In this document: piece after piece, positions 48,086 through 61,830 of the stretch
Numbering within the stretch: position 1 is the stretch's first letter
Layout of the letters: every line of letters starts with the position of its first letter
Assembly: GCA_037833965.1 (NCBI GenBank)
Contig: AP031357.1
Location: 14,590,001 to 14,654,000, forward strand
Source: Marchantia polymorpha subsp. ruderalis
Taxonomy: Eukaryota > Streptophyta > Marchantiopsida > Marchantiales > Marchantiaceae
Direction: 5' to 3'
DNA: 64,000 bases
Translations under genes and position numbers: made by a program
Notes under the pieces: model-generated
Databases searched by the model: none
Told to the model about the DNA's origin: nothing
Seen by the model: the letters and a program-made list of their open reading frames with translations, nothing else

Positions 48086-49255
48086 TTTTCCCAAGTTCTG
48101 CCCACTACATTCACTCACGCTGAGCTGTTCAGCCCCACCTGGAATTTATATTACAACAGCACCTGCACCTGCAATCAGCCATGACAATCACTCACTTGAA
48201 CGCCACAGGCACGCATAAACAATAACAATCAGGTCCTGCTTACAAGTCAGTGGCACGTCTAGAACCATAGGATATCGGATAGGTCATCTCACGACAACAC
48301 AATTAGCACGCGCTTCCACGTAGAGGGGTTAATCGCTCACGTACTCATGACCTAATTCAAACGCGCCATCTACTCCCAGAGCGTTGATTACAAGCATAAG
48401 CATGTAGCACTCCCGCTTTGCTTAATGCCAATCAACACTACAATCTTTTAGTCAGGGCGTCGACCGATTATAATTCGAGAAGTGCAATTTCTCACAACGA
48501 GTTGCAGGCGAGACACTCGAGAAGTGTCCGCAACCTTCAGTCAGACTGTGGTGTCGACACAGCATGTAAGTTCGTACCACCACAACCTACAAATTGGCCC
48601 AAGAAGACATAGCATCTGTGGTCCTCGCGACAAGTGCGACGCAGAAACAATCGCGACAAAATAACCACAAAATACGGAATTACCATAGCATTCAGATTAC
48701 CAAACAGCTCCGATGAAAAATTTATGATAAGGACACGAGAACGGACGCTGCAAACTGCGCAAAAAGTTTTCTTTCACGACCGGAACCTGGATAAACACTG
48801 GACAAGGACTAAACAGAACATCGACTTTTTACAGGCAGAAGTGTAGGACAACAGCCGAACGTGACACTCGGATTATCGCCGTCCAGGTTTACCCGTTCTC
48901 CTGATCAATTCAGCTCGTGCGAGCTAACTCTCCACATCCTGATCGCCTTTCTTGCCTCCAGGAAGAGAAGAGAGAGGGAAAGCTGGAGAAGGCAGCAGAA
49001 AAGCAGGTAACGTACCTCGGCTACTGCGATCGCCATTCAGTGCAGCAGAGCCAGCAAATATGATCCCCAAAGGTTTCTGGCTTCGGCTCAGGACGAAGGT
49101 GGACAAAAGCGCAATTTCGTCGTGCGAGCGATTACGTGCAGGAACTCGAGCGCTTAACCTCGTCAAAGAAACACCAGCACGTCCCAGCAGCAGCAATGCC
49201 CGCTGCACAGGCGATCACATTACCTAAGACGCTGCCTTCCAAGATGCTGCAAATT
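48086..49255. other. Leader and promoter side of the CCCH gene
   Basis: Immediately upstream of the ATG on the minus strand, GTAGTGGGCAG could be a splice acceptor. A strong donor-like AGC/GTGAGT lies just before it, so a leader intron is possible. Frames here are short and overlapping. No TATA box could be assigned with confidence. Confidence 0.35.
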
Positions 49256-49655
49256 GCAGGCTGATGATCGCTCTAGATCAACTCAAGCGCAGTCGCAGCT
49301 CGATCACAAACTCACAAATGATCGCACAAACCCAGAACACGAGTCAAAGAGCAAGCAATCGACACCCAACGCCACGTCTTTCCAGCATGCCTCGACGGGA
49401 CTCTCTCCACTTCCCAACTCCCCCATCGCCTTTCCATTCAACAAAGAGTCCACTCGGCACTCGCTCTCAATTTTCCTTAGGCCCATGCCCTCGTCCTCCA
49501 TCCTCCCCACCCATCCTTCACACCGTCACCCGCCCTCCCATTCCCGTCGCTCTCAAACATACACAGACGCCGTCGGCCCAATCACCGTCCCCTTCTCCTC
49601 TCCCCTCCCTCCCCCTCCCTCCCCCCTCCGAGAGCTCCTCGGCCCTGCCATCACC

Positions 49656-49675
49656 CTCTCTCTCTCTCTCTCTCT
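49656..49675. repeat. (CT)n microsatellite
   Basis: About ten CT units in an already pyrimidine-rich stretch. Read on the minus strand it is a GA repeat, a common element in plant 5' leaders and promoters. Confidence 0.95.
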
Positions 49676-50058
49676 GCTCTCTCCCTCCCTCCCTTTCTTT
49701 TCCTTCCCCGTCGTCCTTCCTCCTTTGTCTTAACGCATCCCTCCTTTCTAATGGCCCGCATACGGACACTTCCAGCCAGCCAGCCAGACCCGCACACACG
49801 ACAACCGTCGAAGAAGATACAAACCTCGCCTTCCGGCCTGAAGCGCTTGCGAGCTTATTCGCCCTCCCGAGCACTGTGGCGTGTTCAACCGCGACTCTTA
49901 CTTGCTTGATTGGCAATGGCCATACTTGGCGAAGCAGCGGCAGGCCCCGTTCTCCGCCCTGTCACCGGCACAGTCCGCATCGATCGACCGCGCTCGAACC
50001 CCGCTCCGCTCCCGTTCCCGTCCCGTCCTGCCCGGCCTCCGCTTCCTCTAATTGCTCT

Positions 50059-50104
50059 CCTTTCTTTCTTTCTTTCTTCCTTTCCTTCTTTCTTTCTTTC
50101 TTTT
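50059..50104. repeat. (CTTT)n microsatellite, interrupted
   Basis: About eleven CTTT units with two interruptions. It explains the Phe/Leu/Ser-rich frames seen across it. Confidence 0.95.
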
Positions 50105-50880
50105 GCACTCGCGCTCGCTCGCTCGTCGACTTCCCGCCGAGCGAAGCTGCGGGACATCAATTCCTTCCTTCGCCGTCTCGGCACCCGAATTGTTCGCGAC
50201 GCGCGCCCTCGTGAATAAACGTACCACCTGCTACCGAGCTTATCGCCAGCGGCGCGGACGGCCGCGATGGGCACATCGCCGCGAACGGACGGCGCGGAGC
50301 TGTCGTACATCCCCGGTTGGACGTGAATACTTGTCCGATTCGAAGCCACGCAACCGTCGCCGTCCGGACCGCCGTCGGGAGTTAACCCTATCCAGACCTA
50401 GAGGACGAAAACCCGAACGGAATGGGCGACTAATCCCGTCTCCGAAGCTACAGCGTTTGCGCTCACCTCGTCCTTGGCTCCCGGCTGCGTTCCTCGCGGA
50501 TCGCCACGTCAGCGATCCGTACCCGCGATGTGCATGCCGGTCAAGTTTGCCGCGGCATACGGCAGCCCCGCGCTTAGTTTTCATCCTGCCCGAATCTGGG
50601 AACTCATATTCTTCTAATCCATTGGCGAGATCCGCCGGAGGCTGTCAGCACCCTGCGGTCCGATTTTCAGCTGTCTGCACCATTGCCGGATCGTCTAGTC
50701 GCTTTCACTTCCGTAAATCGCCGGTTCAACCCTACCAGTCTTACTGCAGGCTCGCAGGCTCGCCCAGCCGTCAGCCGACCATCGAGAACGAATTCCGAGC
50801 ATATTCCTCCGATTCGCTTTTGTACTGCTGCTCCCCCTTCCCGCCAACTTAGCCCTCGCGGGTACCTGTCACTTTAGTTG

Positions 50881-53800
50881 TCAAACTCTTCATGACAGCA
50901 ATCTTTTCTCCCCATACTCGTCACCATGTCCATCGGCCTCAGGTTGTGCCATGTACCACGATCCGCCAACTACCAGTTAGCGGACTGTAACTCGGGCCTC
51001 AGATAAAGGCGAGCCCGCTGCGGTGAAAACCAGTGCCTCTACTTTAGCCAACGAACGACGACAGCGTTACCCATAACGGATGCTTTCAAGTTCTCGTGCT
51101 TAGTACTCGTGTTGACTGCTGAAGACCGTGAGCAAACTACCCTTTGAGCCACTGGTCTATCAACACGTGGCTCCGAGTGCGGGACTTTGACTGACGCGTC
51201 AGTACGGACCTTTTCTCTTTATCGTCCCTCGTCCTGGGGTTAGCCTGACCCGGGTTCCTTCGGAAGAGCTTGTCGCTGTCCCTCGAGGACCGACTTTAGT
51301 GACCACCAACTTCCCGGCTACCGCTCACGTTGACGAAGCAGTCACGGTTCCCGGCCCTGGCTACGGTGTGGCCGGCCCCGTCAACTTCGTGCTCTGCGCT
51401 TTATGATCCGGTCAAAGTTATTCCACCTGCAGTACGTACAGACATGACTGCGATTTGTACTGTAGTTCCCGGCGCCTCCCATATTCTCAGGCCCTAGCTT
51501 CCGTCCTGCCGATCTAGTTAACCTTGACTAAGCACCGAGCTGCTCGTATTTATTGACCCCGGACGAGATTGTCCGTGAGTCCCGTGACATTCCTGAGACC
51601 CGAGTGAAAGGATTCAACGGTCCGTGGGAGCGTCATGCAGATCCCGTACTGACAATCCAGCTGACTCCAGGCCTCGCAGCTACTAGACAAGCCGCAGAGA
51701 TGCTCGGCTAAAGGTGGCACTAAATTAGCCCACCCGCTCCTAAAGAGGAGGTGAAGGTAGGATTTGGTGGGGGCTCTGGACTACGAGCCCCGCTTTGAGG
51801 GGAATAAATAAGCCCCTAAATAATGCAATATGGGTACTGACCGCAACAGGAGATGTGCACTTTGTTTGTCCTTTTCTTACTATTGTATCATATTGGAACA
51901 GCTACAGCCTACTGATATGGATTTGACCGAGTTCAAGATTTTTCAAGGCATGTGAATTTGTTCATATAACTATGCTCCCTGACTGTAGTGGGAGAGTATC
52001 TTGAGAGCTCCACTTTTTAGGTGGAGAAACGTCGCTGATAAAGCAGCGGCTTACATCAGCAGCGCAAAACTGACGCTCCCGCTACAATGAGCTGCTCCGA
52101 TGGATCGATAAATACCACATCACTGGCTTTGAATGCGCGCTAGAAGGGCAATACTCTCTTCATTCATGCGAGACATGGCACGTATGCGGTTACAGGACAA
52201 AATCCCAAAACCTCTGATTCGGTCGAAGTGACAGAATTGCTACATCTGAGTTCGAAGTCCCCGCTATCATTGCCACCCGCTTCCTCACTGCGTCGATGCA
52301 GGAACCTGTGGCGATAATAAACCAAATCTTGGTTTCATACCCACGGGAAATTAGTGGGGACTTGATCGCAAACAACGAAAGTTTGTAGGATTATCTGCTG
52401 CTGGCCGATGTTACTACGAAGAAGCCGAGTGACTCACCAGCACCAGGAGCAGCATGCGTGCTCGTCCAGGCTGCGATCTTCGGTGTCGCCAATAGGCTGT
52501 AATTGGCGGAGGTCCGACTAGGGGAGAAAAGGCAGAACAGGAAGCGGAGGATAGGAGACAAGATTCGTGCCTTCGGCAGCGAAACGTGCTGCTATCTCTC
52601 GTCAGAGAAAGAAGCTCTTCCTGTATTGTGCTCTTGGACGGTAGTGGAGGTGGTTGCTGGTTCGAGAGAACATTCAATATGAGCGAGCCAAGACGACGAG
52701 GGGCCAACGTACCTATTCGATGTGCTTCCCTGTAGTTCGTCCCCTCTCTTCCGCTCCGGAGGTTTCACCAAAACCGACGACTTGTACCGTAGACCTGGAC
52801 GGAGCCATGACAGTTCATCAGCTGTACTCGCATATTATATCCAACAATCGACAATAAGTGTCAAACTCTGGGCAAAAAGTGAATTTAGGGCAGTTCTAAG
52901 CTCCCAAGAAAAGCTTGGTGGCACCAATCAGCCGTCTCTGTCTTGCGTTTTCCGTAATAAAGTACTCATATGCTTGGACGAACCGTCCCAGGCTTTTCGA
53001 TTGTAGAAGGGGTGTGGGTCACTGGACGTAACCCTGGTAATTGAGCGAGCGTGGGGGGAATCTCGTGGTTCTGCCACACATCTAAGGTGTGTTAAGTCGG
53101 GGCTCTTTGTCCGAGTGGGTTTGTATAGTGAGCGGAAACTCGGGGAAAGTATAAACTATTCCCTCGATGTTGGGAGCAAACACTGACCGCAAGAGCGAAC
53201 AAAAGAATGGTTCTAGTTGATCAACTTAGCCTCCACACTGTCCACATTCAGAACATAAATGGATTATTTCAATGGAAATTTTATTAGGAACTATAAATCT
53301 GCCTCCAACGTGTAGGAAGCAGCTGGGACGTCACCAGTGCATCAGTGTTGAGTGTAAGTTCGTTCATCTTCCGTGTTCTGTTACAGTTTTGTCAACCAAC
53401 AAAGACATAAAAGTCCTACCAAAAGTTGGGCCCCAAGCCATGAGCTACTCATTGCGTTTCCAAAAGTTTTCACCTGAAGATCGAGATTAATTATATTTAC
53501 CAGTGACATTATCTATTTCTCTATGACATCTTATTCATCTATATCACAGAATACGGAGAGGAAGTTTTGTCACTTTAACGCACCTTTGATATCTTTCCCA
53601 GCGGATTGCAAGCAGAATTTGCGCCACAAAGATAACAAGAGCAGTGACTCGTGTGTAGGAGTTTCTAAGGGAGAAGGAAGTTGAGAGAATGTTGGCTCCA
53701 TTCCGTCCATAGCATTTGAGTTCCGAGTTAGATTTCACAAGAACATTCAAAAGTTAGACCCTGTGACACATGTTAGTCACAATTTTTGCTCCAAGGATGG

Positions 53801-54780
53801 TGCGTCAGTCCAGACGGTCAGAAAATGATTATGAAGCTCTACTGGCACAAAGAGAAAAACACATTCATAGACGTCACATTTTGCGGAAGCGAGCCGGGAA
53901 AGCTGCTGCCACCGCTCCGATTTTCACGCCTACTCGAACAAGTCTTTTGTGTCAAATCTACACTTTTGTCTGCTACCCTAGCTCAGCTCTACACCCCTCA
54001 ATATATGGGATCCTTGCCCTCCACAAATCTATGGCCCTTGGATGCAATATTCTGTTCAGCGGTGCGGCCATCTGGAAACAACCATGGATATCCTTTCTTA
54101 CCCAACATCGTAAAAACTCCACCTTACTACGACATATGCTCAAACTACACATCAACAACACCATCTAAACCTTCACCCTCGTGCAGTGACAGCGATTATT
54201 GGAGTTAGAATTTGGAGTCACACATATGGAAATTACCCCTCAACTCGCAGAGCAAGCCACAAGTCTTACTGCGTCATCCCACAAACTCCATTCCTGCTTC
54301 ACAATTTCCACACAACTGCCGACCACCATATGGCCACTCCTCTCTCCACACGTTCAAAAAGTTATAACATGAATTGCATTCGCCTTCTCCGGGAAAATTT
54401 TTAAATTGACAGACAACTTACGAACGATTCACATCGCAGTCTACTACCCTACAAAATCGATTTATGGATCTGTAACTGGCGTTCAAAATCGCGTTCAAAA
54501 TCTAGCAGTTATGCAAGCTACAACATAGACTTGCGTCTGAAGCTAGTTGGTGAGGTGATAGCTTACCAAGTCGATGATGAATGACTGGTCTCCCTTCTCA
54601 AGCTAAAACATGACCTTCAAGTGCAATGCAAGACAGGGCTTGATACATCCCCAGTCTTACCATTCCACATTCTAATCCTCTTTCCAAGATACAAGTCGCT
54701 CATATATGGCTACAACTTTTATGCATGTGCACCCACCTTGCCCAATCAGATTTTAGGTTAGCATGACACAACAAACTTGT
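50881..54780. other. Unassigned region of mixed composition
   Basis: 50881-51800 is GC-rich without usable frames. 52190-52375 and 53544-53750 (minus) and 53770-54208 (plus, two overlapping frames of 132 and 140 codons) are open but carry no domain I know. Near 54478-54502 a small direct repeat of 'gcgttcaaaatc' occurs. Nothing here is supported as a gene. Confidence 0.35.
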
Positions 54781-57700
54781 CCACGTCACTGCAAAATTTC
54801 TTCATATTTTTTTAGATATTTTTCAGGAGATGACAACAAAGTCATCAAAACCATGGACACATCATCCAATACTTTTTGTTGTTGTTAGTGCAAGAAATAA
54901 ATCATATGATATTGGTTTGGACATTGTAATAAATCATCATAAAATACCTGATCTTAAAACTCAAATTTTTAATCCCAATACCAAACCCATAGATATGATA
55001 TTTGTGTTCACATCTTGTGATGACAAATAGTTAAACAGAAGAATATTCCTTGACTCATCGGGAGATTCATTACAGTTTAAAACACTGATCTTCATCATCA
55101 TTGGATCAATGAGTCTCACATTACATAAAAAAGCTCATCATAACAATCAATGAAAATTTTCATGGTTCAGGCAAAAAAAATTCACTTTCTTTTGGAACAA
55201 AGTTTGAAGCATATTGTGCCAAGTCAAACTACAAATAAGACTTGAAATGCATGGTATAGTAAATATTGATCCTTGATTTCAATGTGTAGTGTATATGACA
55301 ATATAAACACAAGTAACATTTCAAAATGATTGCCAAAATATAATAATTATTGTTGCTATATTTGGATTATTGTTAATATTAACTGTATTTAAATAAATTT
55401 AAATTGTAAATTATAATACAATTATAAAAACCAAAAAAATGTAATCATTTTTTTCATTCAAATGTATTACAAAATTATTACATTTTTCACTCGTCTTTTA
55501 AATTATTAATTCTAGGAAAAAAATTTGCAAATTAAAACTACATTATTTATTGACTTTTTAACAAATTATGTTTTGTTTGTAAATTTAAGAAAAAATTACC
55601 ATAAAATAAAAGTAATGATGTTGAACAAAATCATGTAGTTATTTCTTACAAGTATATTTATATATAAAACTATGCATCAATTTTATCTTTGAACATTTAT
55701 TTATCATATTATGAACGTTGTCTGATATTTTATGCGATGTGAATTCAATGATTTAAATTGAATAGCTTGAAATAAAAGATCAAGTATGCCATAAGTTAAT
55801 AATAAAATTAACTTATTTGATTATATTTATATATATAGTGTGTATAAAAATAAAATTGGTCATTATCAAAGAAATAAAATAAAGTGATTGTAAATCCATT
55901 CGAGAAAATAAAATGAATCAAGAAAAAAAGTTTCACATGATAAAAGATGGAAATTTATTATCTGATTTAGATTCAAAATAAGTTTCAAGACTAAAATTGA
56001 AGATTTTTGAAGATAGATTTGAAGATTGTTATGCAATTTTTTTTGCCAACTTGAAACTTAGTAATGTAACATGTATAATAGGTTATTTATCTAAAATAAA
56101 TGTAAAGTTTCTGAAAGTAAGCAAATGAAAATTTTCAAACAAATTTATTTGTAGATGATAAAGACAAAGAAAACTATTCCACATTTCATTATACTTGTAT
56201 ATGAACATTGAAATGATGACATATTTATCAGGATACTCAAATAAATTACAATATAGTAACCTTAACATGTTTGGTTGCTGATCTACTAGTTTCATTAAAA
56301 TATTGATTTGAATTTCAACAAATGATAAAGTTCATGATAAGATCTTTGCTGTAAAAATACTTCTAAATACATTTTCTAAAATAAAGACAAAACATTATAA
56401 ACATATTTGTATGAAATATAATCACTTATATAAATTTATGTTTATTAAATGCAATGATTGAATGTGCCTTAAATATGTATTGCTTTCACTTGTTTATATG
56501 TAAAACAAAGTTGTTATAAAGTTTATAATATTCTTGAGCTCATCAATTGTGGAATACTCATATCTTCATCAATCATTTTCATATAAGAATTATTCATGTT
56601 TTTTCATTCAATATAATACTTGCTAATTTTGTTGTCTTCTGCAACCTTGATTCCTCCATTTTGCTTTATTGGATATGTAGAGTTTAGCACTAGTCATTTA
56701 AAAAATTTATTACATTTAAAAAGATATATTTCATTAATTTTTTAACATATGATAAAACATATTGATATTTTGTAGCACATCTTGTTACCTACAAGTCTTA
56801 TTAAAAAAATCGTTAGTTATTGTAAAAAATTAAATTGACATTATGAACTATGTACTTGATGATATAATAATCATAAATATATAATAAAAAGTTTCATGCA
56901 ACAAATTTGTTTTTATATTTTTAAATAAAAAGATAAATTGTGAAAGTATGTCAATAGTTGATCAATTCTAATGCTCTTCGAATATATATTGATATCAAAA
57001 TTATAAAATTATAAAATAATACAAAATAATAATGTGTACATGGCTATTATGATATTTCTTATTCAATGATCATAAACTTATAAAAATGCATGAAATAATT
57101 TTTAAAATTAGACAATCAATGAAAAAATAATAGATTGAAAACAAATAAAAGAAAAAAAATATAATTATATGACACAAAATATAGATATCTGTTGTAATCT
57201 AAAAGCTATGGTCTAAAGACCGAATTTTGTATGTGAAAATCGTAAAGTCGGCCAAAGTACGTGTAAAGCCAAAATAACATTTAGTGCCAAAAAGACGATG
57301 AGGTTCACTTCAATCACTCAATGAAATATTTACTTGATGGTATCCCATTGAAATGTAAACTGCTTGATGGGACTCATCAAGTTTCATTTAATCAAATGGT
57401 ATCCCACCGACGGCACATTGTCGGTGAGTTCTAATACATGATATAGTATAACTTGTCTAAATTAATAACATGTGATAATTAGTATGTGTTTAGTCCCAAG
57501 TTTGACCCCATACATTTATTAATAAACCTACAAAAATTAATAATTAATATAGTAGTAGCAATTTGCCATAGTGGTTGTTGTTATAAAAAATACTCGGGAC
57601 TGTATGTGAAGTACAAATAGATGTCGTTCCTTAACTGACAGAAACATTATGCGTAACCTGAAGCCACTTGATCAAGTTTGCTTCCGTGGGCAATGTATAC

Positions 57701-58700
57701 TTCTTTTTTGTGACCACAAAAAACTATGAGAACCTCGTTGATCATGTTCATATTCTCTATGAAGCCATTGTGTTGTGGTTTTGGTTTTGATTGCAGTTGT
57801 GATTATTGATTGCTGTCATCCATATGTTCAGCTCACAAATGTCGACAAGGATGACACAAACAAACATTTTTTATTGATTTTTGTCTCTATTATTATCTTG
57901 TGAAATTTAATACAGAATCCATGTACCGGCAGTATTAACTTAGACAGATTCTATTGTATTGAACAAATATGTGTATGTTTTATGATGTTGTTCCTCACGG
58001 CCGAGTCGTTCGATAGTTTCCAAGCTCTAGCATCAGTCAAGCATGACAGGTCTTTGCTGCTCGTCAATGTCCAGTGGCAATAAAGATTAACATGTAAGGA
58101 TTTGTTAGCTTGAAAAAGTTGAGTGATACCTTTGTAAATTGATTTGTATCAAAAGGTAAACAGCACCGTTATACAAATAATTCCTATGAAATATGCCTCA
58201 TAAATAGTCTGGTATGTATGGAAATATATTTTTAAATTATTATAATGTTTGAGATTAATAAATATCAGTTAATATGACAAAACATCAAGGTTGAATTGAA
58301 TATTTTGAATGATGAAATACATTGTACTAATAACATATTATCATTTCAATAAGATAAATTTGAAAAATCATTCATGTTTTTGTAAATTATAATTTGAAGA
58401 TTTTCAGTTGTTGAAATTCAATATTTATTTATGATAATGTTCAGACATGTGCAAGAAGAAAATACAGCACCAGCATTATTGAAATGTCGCTTTTTATGAA
58501 AGTCATCTTACTTTATCTTATTTCAGCAGCAAACTTATCCAATTCATAAAACCTAAAGATCTAAAGAGTTAAAATAGGAAACACCAAACATAAAACATGA
58601 TTGTAATGGGTTCATATAGTATAGCTTTGAAATATACAGCAACCATGTGACGAAGGTTTTCATGTCATTTGTGTAGTGTACTCATATATGACAAAAGAAG
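54781..58700. other. AT-rich gene-free block
   Basis: Composition drops to very AT-rich just after 54780 and recovers in steps from about 57180. Two small palindromes lie close together at 57362-57380 (CTTGATG...CATCAAG) and 57407-57427 (CACCGAC...GTCGGTG). No gene was recognised. Confidence 0.55.
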
Positions 58701-61700
58701 AAGTTTAATGTGATGTGTTGCGTCCTGAATACAAAAAATGCGGATCCTCGTGCCTTAGCTTCTTATGTTTGACTAATGGTAAATAAATGGATCTTGGTGA
58801 CATTGTATGGGTTGGTGAGTGAATGAATGACTGGGTCCTTGCAATACGTAAAATATGTCTACAATCTGTGCGTGTTTGAAAGAGTGAACGTATTTGATGA
58901 TAAATATGGATATTAGTCCGACAAGGCACGCGTATGAACATTGAGAGAGGTTGAGAAGATCTGTTTTTCCATAATGAGCTCCATTTTGATATTCTCCATT
59001 GGTTAAAAGGGATTTATTGTGATAGAAGCTATGAATAGAACAATGATATTGGACGAGGGTATCAATATGATATAGCATATTTCCATGTGTACTTCGAAGA
59101 AAGTGTAAAATGGATGATGTTAAGACTTTCTTAACATTGTAAAATTTCTAGTGCTCTCATCTCCCGGTGGAAAACACAGAACCAAAGGAGACATATACGG
59201 ATTCTGGGTATCATATTAATTTTGTTGGATATAGTAGGTGCAAAGTGATTGATATAACCAAGTCGGGTTGCCTTGTCAATAATCCTGATCTCATGCTGAT
59301 TTTCCTCCTTTCGAAAGATTGATAAATGAAAACCGGCGTAACTTTCTCCGAGCATTGCCTTTGCATTATGGTAGAAGGAGCGCAATATTCCCAAAACTGG
59401 CTAACTTATCAAACAAGCCGGTAATTAAAAAAAATATAAATAAAAATGCCGTCCGTCCAATTTGACATAAATGATCCGTTCACTGAAAGGCTTCATTGAA
59501 AATGCTCATCCCATCTCGGAACACACAAAATCCACAACCCGGATCCAGCCTTCGAGAGCAAAAGTGGCTGATGAGTTGTCGTTGAGTATGCTAAAGATGT
59601 CTCCTTGCACCCCGCGCCACTTCGTCACGGCGAGCACGCGCCTGCCCGCCTTCAATCTCCAGGCCCGAACAACGGAGACCGATCTTTAAAAGAAAGTTCA
59701 GAATCGGAGAGGAATGATTGGTCCGCTAATTAAGGCGACGTATCTTGCTCGAGGCAAATCTGTGGCGATGGAAGTCCCGAGGACGCAATAGCAGTCGGAG
59801 ACGACCACTACAAGTTGGAAAAGAACTCCTGACAGGTCCCAGTTGTCCTCCAGCTAGTCTCGGCCTGCCGAGGAGGAATTGTTGTACGCCTGGAAACGAC
59901 AGGCGACGACTACGAATTCCTGGCAAGGCTGGGACCTCGTGACTGATCGGAGGAGAATGCCGGAGATGCCTTTTCCCGACCGGCGGTAGTGATCGATGCA
60001 CAGAGAGGACGATTGATTGACAGATTTGACTTGCTCCAACCTGATCACGGTACGGCTGGAGCCTTTCTCTGCCGCGAGCTAGAATCAAACGTGCGCGGTT
60101 TTGTTCGAGCTTTGATGTGGTCACAATGCTGCGCGGTGAGGTTGGCGATGGAATGTTGTCCTTGTCAGATCTGGAGGGATTCCGGATAGTTTTTTTTTTT
60201 GTTTGATTTTTTTTTTTTGGGTTGGTTTGCTGGCGTTGTACAATTTGCAGATTCTTTCTAGCAGTCCCACAATTTCGGTTCTGTACATTTCGTTGCGGTC
60301 GCTGTAGAAAGAGCATGCCGTGTTATTACGATAGCGTTGAGCCCGCTCGTTCGTCTTCAATCGTCAAAGGTAAAGTTCTGCTCTGGATCTGAAAATGAGG
60401 TGCAAAGATCGAACTCGGTCCTGCGTCTGTTGAAAGTTCTGTGCAGAGTCAGTCAACATGCTCAATCTACATATCAGCTGTTACCATTTTGCGTAGTTAT
60501 GTGGAGGGTCCACTCTCGGACAGTGGGAACCAGTAGCACAGCTTCGGCGCAGAGTTTTAAGTGCTTCTTGAGATTACTGGTTCATTCGGTGATATCCTTT
60601 TTGTCGTTGATCGTAATTTAAAGCAAACGGTTGTGATCTTCACTTTTTTCTCAAGCTCTTTGAGAAAGATGGATCGTAGTGTAATTTTGGTGATCTTATA
60701 AAGAAGCGTAGAACTTGCCAGTTCATACTCCACGCTGAGTGTGAAATGATTTGACTTGAAGAAAGCTGTGTTAAAATTGGCCTGGGAGAGAAAAGTAAAA
60801 GTAGAAAATGAGAATTGATTGATGGATTTATACGATGAACGACAGGAACTGCTGGTTGAGGCTCGAAAGAAAGCAAAATCAGTTCGCTCTACCTCAAGGT
60901 TTTTAACGTGGAGGAACGTTTAAGTTTCTAGCTAGGAGAAGCTTAAGTGATTTTATGTTACCTAGTAGGGGATTTGTTAACCTGGGAAGAATGCTTCAGG
61001 TCTTTTAAGCTGAATTAATAGTCAAGCTACCGGGAATGTTTATTGTAATCTCCATCAATACCTGCATATTTCAAACTGCGAGTTTCATCCATGGCTCTTT
61101 TGTGGTACCTGAAGGAGCCCATCGAATGTACTTGATACACACAAACCACTTGCTCCTCCCTTTTTTCACTAAGCTTTTGTTGGAAACTGAAAACTTAAAG
61201 CTCAAAACTTTGAAGAGAGAAACTTCCCATAATTTAGCTGCAGCAAGACAGAATCGATGAATCCTTGTCGGCACATTTCGAAGTTGTGATCTGATCCATG
61301 AACGCTATTCAGGTTGCAACGTTATTGGATTTAATATACTTTTATAAGGAGAAGTATATGGAAATCGATGTGAATCCTTCCCTCAACTTCAGATTGCAAG
61401 CTTTATGGATCTCGTCATTGATTATCGTACAGCACATTCAAAACTTTTTCTTGTACCACCGTGGTCTTGCAGAACGCTCGTTGTCCACGACTCGCCTAAA
61501 GTTTGCAGCTATTCCTGTAGACAACGCTGCATGGGAGGAAGAAGGCACACATTCAACACACGAATCGGATATGTTAATTTGTTGATCTCCGAATATCTGT
61601 TCTGCAGGTTTTTATCAGTACTGATGACTGCTCATTGAAGACTCTGAATTTGTGTAGAATCTAAAAGCATTAAAGGTTTTGGTCAGGATTATGAAAGAAC

Positions 61701-61828
61701 GGTGTAACTTCTACATCTTTGTCATATCTTGGTTAATGCATCTTTCTGTCTGTCAGGTGCTAGTATATAACATCAAAATTCAACGCTGCACAAAGAAGTA
61801 ATTGTTGCAATCGCTTTACCATCTACAG
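58701..61828. other. Spacer and likely promoter/leader of the ARMH3 gene
   Basis: Minus-strand frames 58773-59078 and 59131-59394 are unrecognised. 59480-60200 is GC-richer and may hold the ARMH3 promoter. The acceptor CTACAG just before the ARMH3 ATG, at 61828, shows that the leader is probably spliced. A T run lies at about 60190-60220. Confidence 0.4.
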
Positions 61829-61830
61829 GG

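Larger units (their letters stand above)
49256..50880. other. Pyrimidine-rich, GC-rich region, probably noncoding
   Basis: Long strand-biased C/T tracts with microsatellites give open frames of 316 and 266 codons on the plus strand. Their products are low-complexity Pro/Ser/Arg and have no domain. The region lies head-side of the CCCH gene and may be a CpG/GA-rich promoter. Confidence 0.45.

Noticed and set aside
48086-48118. N-terminal extension of the CCCH protein from a GTG codon
   Set aside because: Plant nuclear genes start at ATG, and the first in-frame ATG is at 48085.
49264-50214. 316-codon plus-strand open frame
   Set aside because: It runs through (CT)n and (CTTT)n microsatellites and C-rich tracts. 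The product is low-complexity Pro/Ser with no domain, and frames are open in all phases there.
50052-50852. 266-codon plus-strand open frame
   Set aside because: GC-rich DNA with frames open on both strands; Arg-rich composition without domains, starting inside the CTTT microsatellite.
54781-57300. Organelle DNA transfer as the source of the AT-rich blocks
   Set aside because: No plastid or mitochondrial gene, tRNA or rRNA sequence could be recognised in them.
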